From positions 1 through 57,670 of the forward strand of contig WLOY01000005.1 in NCBI GenBank assembly GCA_009699015.1: 57,670 nt of DNA, given 5' to 3'. A program made the translations under genes and the position numbers. Under the pieces are notes generated by a model. The model worked only from the letters and a program-made list of their open reading frames with translations, did not search any database and was not told the DNA's origin. Positions 11,383-19,731 of the stretch are shown one piece after another (position 1 is the stretch's first letter; every line of letters begins with the position of its first letter). Origin of the DNA: Actinomycetota bacterium (GTDB lineage Bacteria > Actinomycetota > Actinomycetes > S36-B12).

Positions 11383-13485
11383 CTACTCGGGCAGGGATGC
11401 GATGCCCGGTGCCAGGAAGCGCTTCCCGGTGGCCCTAGAAGACGCCCCGCTTCGATCGAGGTAGGGGGTGAGTCCGCCGAGTGCGAACGGCATCCCTGCC
11501 CCGAGGATCATGCACAGGTCGAGGTCCTGCGGCCCGGTTACGACGCCATCGTCGAGCATGATGCGTGCCTCGCGGGCGAGCGCATCTGCAACCCTCTCGA
11601 GCACCTGTGCCTCGTCGAGCGCGGTATCGCCCTGCTCGAGAAGTGCGACGACCTCGGGATCGAGCTTCGGATTGCCCTTGCCCCCGGGCACGAAGATGCC
11701 CGGCTTGCCCGCCTCGACGATGCGGCGCAGGTTGTCGGAGAGCGGGTAGCGCTCCGGGAAGGCGTCGTGCAGGACCTCCATGACGTGGAAGGCGACCGCA
11801 GGTCCGACGAGTTGCATGAGCGTGAAGGGCGACATCGGCATGCCGAGCGGCCGCAGGGCACGGTCGGCGACGGCGAGATCGGTGCCCTCGTCGACTGCGC
11901 GGAAGACCTCAGCCATGACGAGGTTGAGGAGCCGGTTGACGACGAAGCCGGGAGTGTCCTGCACCAGGACCGTGGACTTCTTGAGCGTGCGGCCCACCGC
12001 GAAGGCCGTAGCGAGCGTGGCGTCATCGGTGCTCGCGGACGGGATGATCTCGAGCAGCGGCATGACGGCCACCGGGTTGAAGAAGTGGAACCCGACCACC
12101 CGCTCCGGATGCGACATCGCGCTCGACATCTCAGACAGGGAAAGCGATGAGGTGTTCGAGGCGATGACGCACGTGTCGGAGACGATGGCTTCGAGCTCGG
12201 CGAACACCTGCTGCTTGACGGCCATGTTCTCGAAGACAGCCTCGATGACGAAGCTCGCATCGGCGAACCCGTCCTTCGAGGTGCTTGCGCTGATGAGCGC
12301 GCCGAGCCGGTTGGCCATGTCGGGCTTCATCCGGCCCTTGGCTACCTGCTGCTCAAGCTCCTCCCGGACGAACGCGAGGCCCTTGTCGATCCGGTCCTGG
12401 TCGAGGTCGGTCATGATGACGGGGACCTGGAGCCGCTTGGCGAACAGGAGCGCGAGCTGGCTGGCCATGAGTCCGGCGCCAACGACGCCCACCAAGGTGA
12501 CGGGACGGGCGAGCGAGCGATCAGGTGCGCCGACCGGCGACTTCGCCCGCTTCTGGACGAGATCGAAGGCATACAGGGAGGCGCGGAGCTCATCGCCCAT
12601 GACGAGATCGGCGAGGGACTCGTCCTCGGCAGCAAAACCCTCGTCGCGCGTTGAGGTCTTGGCCGCCGCAATGAGATCGAGCGCCGCGTACGGCGACTTG
12701 AACGCGCCGTGGGTTCGGGCATCGAGGGTTGATCGCGCGAATCCGATGACGGTGTCCCAAAGGCCGCGGTCGGGATCCTTACGGGTGATGACGATCTCGC
12801 CGGTGAGGACGCGCGCGGCCCAGGTGAGGGACTGCTCGAGGAAATCAGCCGGTTCGAACATGGCGTCGAAGATGCCGAGCTTTCGGCCCTCGGCGGGCTT
12901 GAGCTGACGATTCATGGTCATGGCGTTCGTGAGGATCACCTGCATGGCGTCGGCGGGCCCGATGAGGTTCGGCAGGAGCCAGGCGCCGCCCCAGCCGGGG
13001 ACAAGGCCGAGGAAGACCTCGGGCAGCGACAGGGCAGCGGCGCCGCTCGACACCGTGCGGTAGGTGCAGTGCAGGGGAAGTTCGAACCCGCCGCCGATGG
13101 CGGCACCGTTGACGAACGCAAAGGTCGGGACATCGAGTTCGCCGAACCGGCGGAACACGTTGTGGCCGAGTTGTGCGATCTCAATGGCCTGCTCGCGGAC
13201 CCGCACGTGCGAGATGCCAGACAGGTCTGCGCCGACTGCGAAGATGAATGGCTTGCCGGTGACGCCCACCGCGACGATTCCGGGCGTGGCGATGATCTGG
13301 TCGAGCGCCGCGTCGAGCGAGGCCAGGCCAGCCGGGCCGAAGGTCGAGGGCCGGGTGTGGTCGCGGTCGTTGTCCAAGGTGATGAGCGCCATGGACCCGG
13401 CCCCCAGGGGCAGGTCGACGAGCCGTACCCGCGCATGGGTGACGACCTCGCCGGGAAGGGCGCCTTCGGTCTGAGTCGCGGTCAT
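11383..13485 (-). CDS. fadB: 3-hydroxyacyl-CoA dehydrogenase / enoyl-CoA hydratase multifunctional enzyme
   Basis: Beta-oxidation enzyme of 700 aa performing hydration and NAD-dependent oxidation of acyl-CoA intermediates. The N-terminal crotonase domain (about 15-260) has the oxyanion-hole segments (KPFIFAVGADLSGI and NGAAIGGGFELPLHC). The Rossmann 3HCDH_N domain starts near 320 (VGVVGAGLMASQLALLFAKR) and includes VGFHFFNPVAVMPLLEII. One or two C-terminal 3HCDH domains follow. The ATG at 13485 overlaps the thiolase stop (ATGA). It forms the second gene of a fadA-fadB type operon. FadJ would be an equally valid name. Confidence 0.93.
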   Translation of the reverse strand: MTATQTEGALPGEVVTHARVRLVDLPLGAGSMALITLDNDRDHTRPSTFGPAGLASLDAALDQIIATPGIVAVGVTGKPFIFAVGADLSGISHVRVREQAIEIAQLGHNVFRRFGELDVPTFAFVNGAAIGGGFELPLHCTYRTVSSGAAALSLPEVFLGLVPGWGGAWLLPNLIGPADAMQVILTNAMTMNRQLKPAEGRKLGIFDAMFEPADFLEQSLTWAARVLTGEIVITRKDPDRGLWDTVIGFARSTLDARTHGAFKSPYAALDLIAAAKTSTRDEGFAAEDESLADLVMGDELRASLYAFDLVQKRAKSPVGAPDRSLARPVTLVGVVGAGLMASQLALLFAKRLQVPVIMTDLDQDRIDKGLAFVREELEQQVAKGRMKPDMANRLGALISASTSKDGFADASFVIEAVFENMAVKQQVFAELEAIVSDTCVIASNTSSLSLSEMSSAMSHPERVVGFHFFNPVAVMPLLEIIPSASTDDATLATAFAVGRTLKKSTVLVQDTPGFVVNRLLNLVMAEVFRAVDEGTDLAVADRALRPLGMPMSPFTLMQLVGPAVAFHVMEVLHDAFPERYPLSDNLRRIVEAGKPGIFVPGGKGNPKLDPEVVALLEQGDTALDEAQVLERVADALAREARIMLDDGVVTGPQDLDLCMILGAGMPFALGGLTPYLDRSGASSRATGKRFLAPGIASLPE

Positions 13486-14675
13486 GCTGCACTCCCGTTG
13501 TTGAGGTTCTCCCAGATGACGGTCCCGCCCATGCCCAGCCCGATGCACATCGTCGTGATGCCGTAGCGGGCTGATGGGTCGTGCTCGAAGTCTCGAGCGA
13601 GGTAGTTCATGAGCCGGATGCCGCTCGATGCGAGGGGATGCCCAACGGCGATCGCACCGCCCATCGGATTCACTCGCGGATCCTCGTCGTCGATCCCGAA
13701 GTGGTCGAGGAATGCGAGGACCTGCACCGCGAATGCCTCGTTGATCTCGAACAGGTCGATGTCGGTGATGGTGAGCCCGGCCCGTCGCAGGGCCTTCTCG
13801 GTGCTCGGCACCGGCCCGACGCCCATGACCTCCGGCTCGACGCCGGCGAAGGCGAACCCGACCATGCGCATCTTCGCTGTGAGGCCGAGTTCGGTGGCGA
13901 TATCGGCCCCGGCGAGCAGTGCTGCCGTGGCGCCATCGGTGAGTCCGGAGCTATTGCCAGCGGTCACCCGGCCGTGCGGGCGAAATGGTGTCTTGAGGCC
14001 GGCCAGACCTGCGAGGGTGGTGTCGGCACGAGGCACCTCGTCGACGGTGACCAGGCCCCAGCCCTGCTCGCCGTCGCGGACGGCGACGGGGACGAGATCG
14101 ACCTGGATGCGACCCTCGGAATAGGCCTTGGCCGTCTTTGACTGGGACGAGACGGCGTAGGCATCGGCCCGCTCCTTCGTGATCGAAGGGAAGCGATCGT
14201 GCAAGTTCTCGGCGGTCTTGCCCATGAGGAGTGCCTCAGGGTCGACGAGCCTCTCGGCGAGGAATCTTGGATTGGGGTCGACGCCCTCGCCCATTGGGTG
14301 CCGGGACATGTTCTCGACGCCGCCGGCGAGGGCCAGGTCAATCTGCCCGGCCATGATCGCCGATGAGACGGTCGTGACGGCGGTCATGGCACCGGCGCAC
14401 ATGCGATCGATCGCGTATCCGGGCACCGAGCTCGGCAGGCCCGCGAGGAGCGCAGCCGAGCGTCCGATGGTCATGCCCTGATCGCCGGTCTGTGTCGTGG
14501 CGGCAATGGCGACCTCGTCGATGCGCGCCGGCGGAACATTCGGGTTACGGCGAAGCAGTTCGCGCATGGCCTTGACGACGAGGTCGTCGGACCGTGTTTC
14601 GCGGTAGGCCCCTCCGGCCTTGCCGAAGGGGGTGCGAACCCCGTCGACGAACACAACATCGCGTGCCTCTGCCAT
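13482..14675 (-). CDS. fadA: acetyl-CoA C-acyltransferase (thiolase)
   Basis: Cleaves 3-ketoacyl-CoA with CoA in the last step of beta-oxidation; soluble. 397 aa, typical for thiolase II. The nucleophilic cysteine is in IDRMCAGAMTAV (usually CxSG; Ala-Gly here). The catalytic His is in GGAIAVGHPLASSG and the second cysteine in TMCIGLGMGG. ATG start at 14675, giving the common MAEARDVVFVDGVRTPFG opening. It is coupled to the downstream hydratase/dehydrogenase gene, and a candidate TetR-type operator lies 38 bases upstream of the start. Confidence 0.94.
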   Translation of the reverse strand: MAEARDVVFVDGVRTPFGKAGGAYRETRSDDLVVKAMRELLRRNPNVPPARIDEVAIAATTQTGDQGMTIGRSAALLAGLPSSVPGYAIDRMCAGAMTAVTTVSSAIMAGQIDLALAGGVENMSRHPMGEGVDPNPRFLAERLVDPEALLMGKTAENLHDRFPSITKERADAYAVSSQSKTAKAYSEGRIQVDLVPVAVRDGEQGWGLVTVDEVPRADTTLAGLAGLKTPFRPHGRVTAGNSSGLTDGATAALLAGADIATELGLTAKMRMVGFAFAGVEPEVMGVGPVPSTEKALRRAGLTITDIDLFEINEAFAVQVLAFLDHFGIDDEDPRVNPMGGAIAVGHPLASSGIRLMNYLARDFEHDPSARYGITTMCIGLGMGGTVIWENLNNGSAA

Positions 14676-14712
14676 GACTGTCCCCTTGGGTTGCCGACTC
14701 GGTTGCCTCATA

Positions 14713-14726
14713 TTACCGGTCAGTAA
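14713..14726. promoter_or_regulatory. candidate TetR-type operator of the beta-oxidation operon
   Basis: The imperfect palindrome TTACCGGTCAGTAA (10 of 14 positions self-complementary) sits alone in the short space between the ribonuclease D stop and the thiolase start. AT-rich ends around a CCGG/CAG core resemble operators of TetR-family fatty-acid-degradation repressors in actinobacteria. The regulator itself is not in this window. Confidence 0.5.
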
Positions 14727-14735
14727 CAAGCGCGG

Positions 14736-15998
14736 CTACGGCGCCACCGACACGGCACCGGCAAGGGCCACCGAGGTAAGTCGCACCTGCCACTCCCGTG
14801 CGCCGCCATCCCGGAGGAAATCCTCGATCGCAGCCTGCGTGGCCGGCTCGGGCGGCTCCCAGCAGAGCCGCCGCACGAGATCGGGGGTGAGGAGGTTCTC
14901 GGCGGGCATCTCGATGCGATCGAGGATGACCGCGAGCGCCTCCTTCGCGGCCTCGAGGCGCGCGAATGCCTCGGGGTTGCGCTCGGGCCAGTTGCGCGGC
15001 GGCGGCGGGCCGGTGGGTGGCGGGCTCACTTCGGGCAGCTCGGATTCCGGCAGCGCCATCGCAGCTGAGACCGCGTTCCACCAGGCGGGCAGCCGGCGCT
15101 GCTGACCGCGGCCGCTGAACTCCTTCAGTGCACCGAGGGCATCCTTGGAGATGGGCAGCGCAGTGGCGGCCGCCACGATCGCCGCATCGGGAAGGATGCG
15201 GCCCTGGGCGATGTCGCTGCGGCGCGCCACCTCATCGCGAGCGAACCACAGCGATCGCACCACCCCGAGGGCTCGTGCCTTGCGCAGCCGGTGGATTCCC
15301 GACGTGCGCCGCCATGCGTCGTCGCCCCGCTCGCGGGGGGCGAAGTGGACGAGCGCCGCGAACTCCTCGTGCGCCCAGTCGAGCTTGCCCGAGGCCTCGA
15401 GCTCGTCGTGCATGCGGTCACGCAGTTCGACGAGCAGCTCGACGTCGAGGGCGGCATACCGCAACTGATTGGGGGTGAGCGGCCGAAGGGACCAGTCGGC
15501 GGACCCGTGGCCCTTCTCGAGTACCTCGCCGAGCTCAGCCGCGACGAGAGCGGCGAGGCCCACCTTCTCCCTGCCGAGGAGTCGGCCGGCCAGCTCGGTG
15601 TCGAACAGGACTGTCGGGCGCAGGCCGATCTCGGCGAGGCAGGCGAGGTCCTGGGTCGCTGCATGGAGGATCCATTCGACACCCGCCGTCGCTGCCTGGA
15701 TGACGGAGAGATCGGGCAGGTCGATCGGGTCGATGAGTGCTGTGCCTGCGCCCTCGCGGCGCAGTTGCACGAGGTAGGCGCGCTGGCTGTAGCGGTATCC
15801 TGATGCACGCTCGGCGTCGAGCGCGAGCGGGCCGGACCCGGCGGCGAGCCGGGAGGCGTATTCCGCGAGGGCCTCGCGGGTCGTGATGACCTCGGGGACG
15901 CCATCGCGCGGCTCCAGGGGCGCCAACTCAAGGGGCCCTGTCTCGGATGCTGTCTCGGATGCAGTCTCGTCTGGGACTGATTCCTCGGGGATCGTCAC
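14736..15998 (-). CDS. rnd: HRDC-domain ribonuclease D
   Basis: 3'-to-5' exoribonuclease of the DEDD superfamily, probably in tRNA or rRNA maturation. About 420 aa. The exonuclease domain has motif I (LALDAERASGYRYSQRAYL), motif II (ILHAATQDLACLAE) and motif III (RYAALDVELLVELRD). An HRDC nucleic-acid-binding domain follows near residues 215-290. A Pro-rich linker (PPPTGPPPPRN) leads to a C-terminal helical domain typical of actinobacterial members. I chose the GTG at 15998, which has AAGGA at good spacing. It lies 28 bases downstream of DUF3000, a conserved pairing. Confidence 0.92.
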   Translation of the reverse strand: MTIPEESVPDETASETASETGPLELAPLEPRDGVPEVITTREALAEYASRLAAGSGPLALDAERASGYRYSQRAYLVQLRREGAGTALIDPIDLPDLSVIQAATAGVEWILHAATQDLACLAEIGLRPTVLFDTELAGRLLGREKVGLAALVAAELGEVLEKGHGSADWSLRPLTPNQLRYAALDVELLVELRDRMHDELEASGKLDWAHEEFAALVHFAPRERGDDAWRRTSGIHRLRKARALGVVRSLWFARDEVARRSDIAQGRILPDAAIVAAATALPISKDALGALKEFSGRGQQRRLPAWWNAVSAAMALPESELPEVSPPPTGPPPPRNWPERNPEAFARLEAAKEALAVILDRIEMPAENLLTPDLVRRLCWEPPEPATQAAIEDFLRDGGAREWQVRLTSVALAGAVSVAP

Positions 15999-16026
15999 GT
16001 CATCCTTCGTCTGAACCGGCGCATCC

Positions 16027-16626
16027 TCAGGAGTGCACCGGCGATGGGTGGATCTGGGACTGCTGGACATGCCGGACGCCTGGCGCCATGGGCACGAGCC
16101 CGGTCGCATGCCGAAGGAGCTCGATCCATGCTTCGACGTGGCGCTCCATCACATCGTAAACGGGTGTCGAGCCAACGGGGGCAGGGGTCCATGAGGCCCG
16201 TATCTCGACGAAGCCATCGCGCGGCCGATCGCTGAGCGAGCCGAATGACTGGCCGGCTGTCGCGGTCACCGTGCCGCCGAGCTGCACTGCGTGGGCTGCG
16301 GTCTCGGCGAGGGACTCGACGAGCCAACTCCAGCCGACCTCATGGAGCATGGGGTCGGCGACGAGATCCGGCTCGAGCGCTGCCCTGGCGAAGACGACCG
16401 CGCGAAAGTCCCCGTCCCACTCGTCGACGCCATCGGGATCGTGGAGGAGGACGAAGCGACCGGACACCGGGTCGCGGTCGTCGATGGCCGATTCGACGGT
16501 GAGTGCAAGGGCGAACGGCGCAAGGCGCTGCGGGGCCGGGGCCTCGTCAACCCGAAACTCCGGCCGGATCCGGGCCTCGCGCACGCGGGCCGCAGCCTGC
16601 ATGAACGACTCCGCGCCCGCTGTCAC
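16027..16626 (-). CDS. DUF3000 family protein
   Basis: A 199-aa actinobacterial protein of unknown function. Recognised by overall pattern: an N-terminal helix followed by RPEFRVDEAPAPQRLAPFA, a central LLHDPDGVDEWDGDFR segment, the LHEVGWSWLVE motif, and a C-terminal FVEIRASWTP sheet. Soluble, with no signal. I preferred the GTG at 16626, with GGAGG eight bases upstream; a GTG at 16635 lies on top of that site. It precedes ribonuclease D, and the two are usually neighbours in Actinomycetia. Confidence 0.88.
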   Translation of the reverse strand: MTAGAESFMQAAARVREARIRPEFRVDEAPAPQRLAPFALALTVESAIDDRDPVSGRFVLLHDPDGVDEWDGDFRAVVFARAALEPDLVADPMLHEVGWSWLVESLAETAAHAVQLGGTVTATAGQSFGSLSDRPRDGFVEIRASWTPAPVGSTPVYDVMERHVEAWIELLRHATGLVPMAPGVRHVQQSQIHPSPVHS

Positions 16627-16681
16627 TGTCCTCACCTCCGCAGGCTACGCGCACTTGGGTGCGGGACGGAGATCGGCGCGC

Positions 16682-16750
16682 CGGGTCCGGGGGTCGGGTC
16701 CGGGGGGCGGGTCCAGGGGTCGGGTCCGGGGGTCGGCTCGGGGGTCGGGC
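16682..16750 (+). repeat. G-rich degenerate tandem repeat
   Basis: Four to five imperfect copies of a roughly 14-base unit resembling GGGTCCGGGGGTCG. Many G-runs of three to six on the plus strand give potential to form a G-quadruplex. It lies between the divergent DUF3000 and EamA genes, upstream of both starts. Confidence 0.75.
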
Positions 16751-16780
16751 CTCGCGGTCACCGACCCCGACGCTCTCACC

Positions 16781-16786
16781 TACAGT
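16781..16786 (+). promoter_or_regulatory. candidate -10 element of the EamA gene
   Basis: TACAGT (TANNNT type) eight bases before the ATG would give a transcript with almost no leader. No ribosome-binding site is visible ahead of this start. Confidence 0.35.
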
Positions 16787-16794
16787 CAGCAGGC

Positions 16795-17628
16795 ATGGGG
16801 GCTCTCCTGGCACTGGCGTCATCGCTCATGTGGGGTGCGGGCGACTTCGTCGGCGGGATGACGAGCCGCAGGCGCCCCGCGCTCGCCGTGTACCTCGGGT
16901 CGCAGGTCTTCGGGTTCCTCGGCCTCATCGTGGCTGCGACGGTCACCGGCGCGTGGGGCACGGCACCGGCGTACTGGCCGTGGGCGATTGCGGGCTCGAT
17001 TGCCGGGGTGATCGGCATGTACGCGTTCTATCAGGCGCTCGCGATCGGTCCGATGGGGATCGTGTCACCGCTCGTCGCACTGGCGGTGGTCATCCCCGTG
17101 ACGTTCGGGCTCATCCAGGGCGAGACTCCCTCGTCCCTCCAGGGCGTCGGGATCATCGCGGCCATCATCGGCGTCCTGCTCGCGTCGGGTCCTGAGCTCA
17201 GCGGAGCCGAGTCCGCCAAGCCCCTCGGCTATGCCGCCGTTGCCCTCGTGTTCTTCGGCGTCATGTTCATCACGATCGCCGAGGGCAGCAAGACGAGCGC
17301 GCTCATGACGATGACGGGCATGCGCACGACGTCGATGGTCCTCGTCGTCATCGCGGTTCTCGTGTTCCGCTCGAAGGGCGGCCTCACCCCCCGGGACTTG
17401 CCGGTGCTTGCGTTCGTCGGGCTCCTTGATGCTGCCGCGAACGTGACGTACGGCGTTGCGACGACCCTTGGCCTGCTGTCGACCACCGCGGTGCTGGGGT
17501 CGCTGTACCCGGTCGTGACCGCGATCCTCGCGGCGGTGGTGCTGAAGGAGCGGCTACGCCCGGTGCAGTACGCGGGAGTGTGCGTGACGATGCTCGGGGT
17601 CTTCCTAGTGAGTGCGGGCGGAGTGTAG
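16795..17628 (+). CDS. EamA-family (DMT superfamily) transporter
   Basis: Inner-membrane protein of 277 aa with about ten hydrophobic helices in two repeated halves, as in the drug/metabolite transporter superfamily. The start has the family-like MWGAGDFVGG segment, and the end of the second half has LGSLYPVVTAILAAVVLKER, the classical EamA terminal signature. Substrate unknown; relatives export amino acids, metabolites or drugs. ATG at 16795. It is divergent from DUF3000 and convergent with msrB. Confidence 0.88.
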   Translation: MGALLALASSLMWGAGDFVGGMTSRRRPALAVYLGSQVFGFLGLIVAATVTGAWGTAPAYWPWAIAGSIAGVIGMYAFYQALAIGPMGIVSPLVALAVVIPVTFGLIQGETPSSLQGVGIIAAIIGVLLASGPELSGAESAKPLGYAAVALVFFGVMFITIAEGSKTSALMTMTGMRTTSMVLVVIAVLVFRSKGGLTPRDLPVLAFVGLLDAAANVTYGVATTLGLLSTTAVLGSLYPVVTAILAAVVLKERLRPVQYAGVCVTMLGVFLVSAGGV

Positions 17629-17642
17629 GTCCCGGCGGGCTG

Positions 17643-17700
17643 ACGGACTGGCCAGCTTACGGACTGGCCAGCCGACGGACTGGCCAACCGACGGACTGAC
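17643..17700 (+). repeat. 16-bp tandem repeat, about 3.5 copies
   Basis: Units starting ACGGACTGGCCA recur with period 16 at 17643, 17659, 17675 and 17691 (last copy partial), differing by one to three bases. Intergenic, between the convergent EamA and msrB genes. Confidence 0.85.
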
Positions 17701-17702
17701 GC

Positions 17703-17718
17703 CGCGGCGTGCGCCGCG
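17703..17718. terminator. candidate bidirectional hairpin terminator
   Basis: CGCGGC and GCCGCG form a six-pair GC stem around the loop GTGC directly before the msrB stop, between two convergent genes. No T-run follows, as is common in high-GC actinobacteria. Confidence 0.35.
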
Positions 17719-17719
17719 A

Positions 17720-18175
17720 CTACGACTCGGCAGGGGCGAGCCGGAGCGAGATGGAGTTGATGCAGTAGCGCAGGTCGGTCGGGGTGGCGTAGCCCTCGCC
17801 CTGGAACACGTGGCCCAGATGGCCGCCGCAGGCGGCGCACCGGACCTCGGTGCGCACCGATCCGAGCGATCGGTCCTCGATGGTGACGATCCGATCCTGT
17901 GCGAGGGGGGAGAAGAAACTCGGCCACCCGCAGTGCGAGTCGAATTTCGTGTCGCTGCGGAACAGTTCCTCGCCGCATGCGCGGCAGGAGTAGACGCCCT
18001 CGGTCAAGGTGTCGGTGTACTCGCCGACGAACGGCCGTTCGGTGCCAGCCTCGCGCAGGACGTGGTACTCGAGCGGGGTCAGCTCCTCCCGCCACTCGGA
18101 CTCCGGCTTCGAGACCGGGTAGGGAGTGCCGTCAGGCTGGAGGTTCTTGCTTGTCACGGGGGTGTTGTTGCTCAT
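17720..18175 (-). CDS. msrB: peptide-methionine (R)-S-oxide reductase
   Basis: Repairs oxidised methionine (R-epimer) in proteins; cytosolic. 151 aa, typical MsrB size. The SelR fold is recognised by EWREELTPLEYHVLREAGTE, two zinc CxxC pairs (SCRACGEE and RCAACGGHLGHVF), the FDSHCGWPSF segment, and catalytic Cys in RYCINSISL. The ATG at 18175 gives MSNNTP; an upstream TTG is less likely. It is encoded opposite its neighbours, convergent with EamA and divergent from the NUDIX-like gene. Confidence 0.95.
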   Translation of the reverse strand: MSNNTPVTSKNLQPDGTPYPVSKPESEWREELTPLEYHVLREAGTERPFVGEYTDTLTEGVYSCRACGEELFRSDTKFDSHCGWPSFFSPLAQDRIVTIEDRSLGSVRTEVRCAACGGHLGHVFQGEGYATPTDLRYCINSISLRLAPAES

Positions 18176-18230
18176 GGGCAAACGCTAAGCCCTGTCCCGG
18201 GCCGGCGGGAAGTGCGGCCTGCATGGGAGC

Positions 18231-18776
18231 ATGGGCTCCATGAGCGACACCCTTGACACCATGACCTCGTGGCTGAGCTCGCAGGAGATGGCCACGGCAC
18301 GCGAACGGCTGCCGATCGTGTACGTCGATGCGATCCCAGTGCGCACTGACTCCCAGGGCGCGGTCACCGAGGTCGGCCTGCTGCTCCGCGCCATGCCCGA
18401 CGGCACGATCAGCCGGGCGGTGGTCTCCGGCCGGATCCTGCACGGCGAGCGCGTGCGCGATGCCCTGCTACGCCACATCGAGAAGGACCTCGGGGCAATG
18501 GCCCTGCCGCAGGTACCGCCGTCGCCCCAGCCATTCACTGTCGTCGAGTACTTCCCGGACCCGACGGTGACGGGCTTCGTCGACCCGAGACAGCATGCCG
18601 TGTCCCTTGCCTTCATCGTCCCGATTGCCGGCGACTGCGCGCCGTCGCAGGACGCCCTCGACCTCGTGTGGGTCACTCCGGAGGAGGCGTCCACCGTCGA
18701 GTTCCAGGGAGAAATGTCCGGTGGCCAGGGACGACTCGTGCGGATGGGCCTCGCACATTGCGGACTCCTCCCATAG
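18231..18776 (+). CDS. NUDIX-like protein (DUF4916 type)
   Basis: A 181-aa soluble protein. The sequence WLSSQEMATARERLPIVYVDAIPVR followed by EVGLLLRAMPDGTISRAVVSGRI and a helix (LHGERVRDALLRHIEKDL) follows the NUDIX fold, but the classic Nudix box GX5EX7REUXEEXGU is not intact. This matches the actinobacterial DUF4916 group, annotated as NUDIX family without known substrate. Starts at 18231 and 18240 (MSDTLDTM) are both possible. Hydrolase activity is doubtful. Confidence 0.75.
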   Translation: MGSMSDTLDTMTSWLSSQEMATARERLPIVYVDAIPVRTDSQGAVTEVGLLLRAMPDGTISRAVVSGRILHGERVRDALLRHIEKDLGAMALPQVPPSPQPFTVVEYFPDPTVTGFVDPRQHAVSLAFIVPIAGDCAPSQDALDLVWVTPEEASTVEFQGEMSGGQGRLVRMGLAHCGLLP

Positions 18777-18845
18777 TCTGCGTGATGCTGCCCTCGTCGG
18801 GGGCACTTGGCGTGGGGTCGGGGAACTGCCCCGGGAAGGTTGAAC

Positions 18846-19103
18846 ATGAGTGAATTCGGCAAGGCGGCGACTGAGGGCAAGCGAATCTCAGCGCGCGGCG
18901 TCATCGCCATCATCATTCTCATCATCGCAGTGGTCTTCATGGCGCAGAACACCACTGACGTGACCATCAAGGTCATCGGCTACAGCTTCGAGGTTTGGCT
19001 GTGGGCACTCATCCTCGTCGTCTTCCTGCTCGGCATGTTCCTCGGTGGCGCCGTGCGCGCGGGCGTCCGCAAGCTCCGTGGCGTGGAGAAGGCCCCGAAG
19101 TAG
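18846..19103 (+). CDS. LapA-like (DUF1049) small membrane protein
   Basis: An 85-aa protein with two transmembrane helices (about 17-36 and 48-70) joined by AQNTTDVTIKVIGYSFEVW, the LapA/DUF1049 signature, followed by FLLGMFLGGAVRAGVRKLRG. In proteobacteria LapA works with LapB in lipopolysaccharide control; the role in actinobacteria is unknown. The ATG at 18846 has GGGAAGG upstream. A 12-bp inverted repeat just downstream may be its terminator. Confidence 0.8.
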   Translation: MSEFGKAATEGKRISARGVIAIIILIIAVVFMAQNTTDVTIKVIGYSFEVWLWALILVVFLLGMFLGGAVRAGVRKLRGVEKAPK

Positions 19104-19121
19104 ATCTGTTGATGGATCGAC

Positions 19122-19157
19122 TCGACCCGTACGGCGCCTAGTCGTCGTACGGGTCGA
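19122..19157. terminator. perfect 12-bp inverted repeat, candidate bidirectional terminator
   Basis: TCGACCCGTACG (19122-19133) and CGTACGGGTCGA (19146-19157) are exact complements around a 12-base loop. The right arm lies inside the last codons of the acidic protein (VDPYDD and stop), so the stop region of that gene doubles as a hairpin between two convergent genes. Confidence 0.55.
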
Positions 19158-19632
19158 CGCCGAGCAGGGTCTCGTCCTCCGGCGTCAGGTCACCCACCGG
19201 TCCGTCGAACTGGTCACGGTCGACGTCCGCTCGCTCCTGCGGAGTCTCATCGTCGAGGTAGCCGATCTCCTCCGGGCGCTGGGGATCAACGACGTGCATC
19301 GCCGCCTCCTCCGGGTTCACCCACCGCTCGGGAGTGAGACCGCCTGCGTGCATCGGGTCGTCGCTCGAATCCTCGGCGTCCTCCATCGCGAGCAGGGTCT
19401 CGGCGTCCTCGAGTGGATAGGGCCTGCCCTCGACTGAGCCGTCGACCTCGTCGCCGGTGAGACCGCGGTAGACCGCCTCGGCCTCCATGATGAGCCGCAA
19501 TCGCTCGGCCTGGTCCGCCGCGTCCCCCGGCGAGTTGAGGTCGCCGGCTGTCTCGCGGATGACGTCCTGCGGCCCTGATGGTCGCAGGCGCTCGCTGGCG
19601 AGATGCTCGCTTGATCGTGAAGTGTCGGTCAT
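19138..19632 (-). CDS. acidic actinobacterial protein of unknown function
   Basis: A 164-aa soluble, strongly acidic protein (Asp/Glu throughout, many Pro and Gly) likely to be partly disordered. Segments such as RPYPLEDAETLLAMEDAEDS and LTPEDETLLGVDPYDD recall the DUF5709 type of actinobacterial acidic proteins, but I cannot confirm membership. The ATG at 19632 has GGGAGGT at seven bases. It is divergent from the desaturase gene and convergent with the LapA-like gene. Confidence 0.7.
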   Translation of the reverse strand: MTDTSRSSEHLASERLRPSGPQDVIRETAGDLNSPGDAADQAERLRLIMEAEAVYRGLTGDEVDGSVEGRPYPLEDAETLLAMEDAEDSSDDPMHAGGLTPERWVNPEEAAMHVVDPQRPEEIGYLDDETPQERADVDRDQFDGPVGDLTPEDETLLGVDPYDD

Positions 19633-19719
19633 CGTGCCCACCTCCCGGTGGCTGGTTGTCCGTTCCTTCAGGCTAGGCGCCGGAAGGCAGCGAAGCGATG
19701 TTTTGACCCGGCAGTTCAT

Positions 19720-19725
19720 TAGAGT
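19720..19725 (+). promoter_or_regulatory. candidate -10 element of the desaturase gene, leaderless start
   Basis: TAGAGT lies exactly six bases before the ATG, the same spacing as at dxs, and no ribosome-binding site is present. This indicates a leaderless transcript. Confidence 0.45.
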
Positions 19726-19731
19726 GTTCCC

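Noticed and set aside
11368..12907. Plus-strand frames of 260 and 375 aa across fadB
   Set aside because: They lie fully inside a recognised enzyme on the other strand and match no family.
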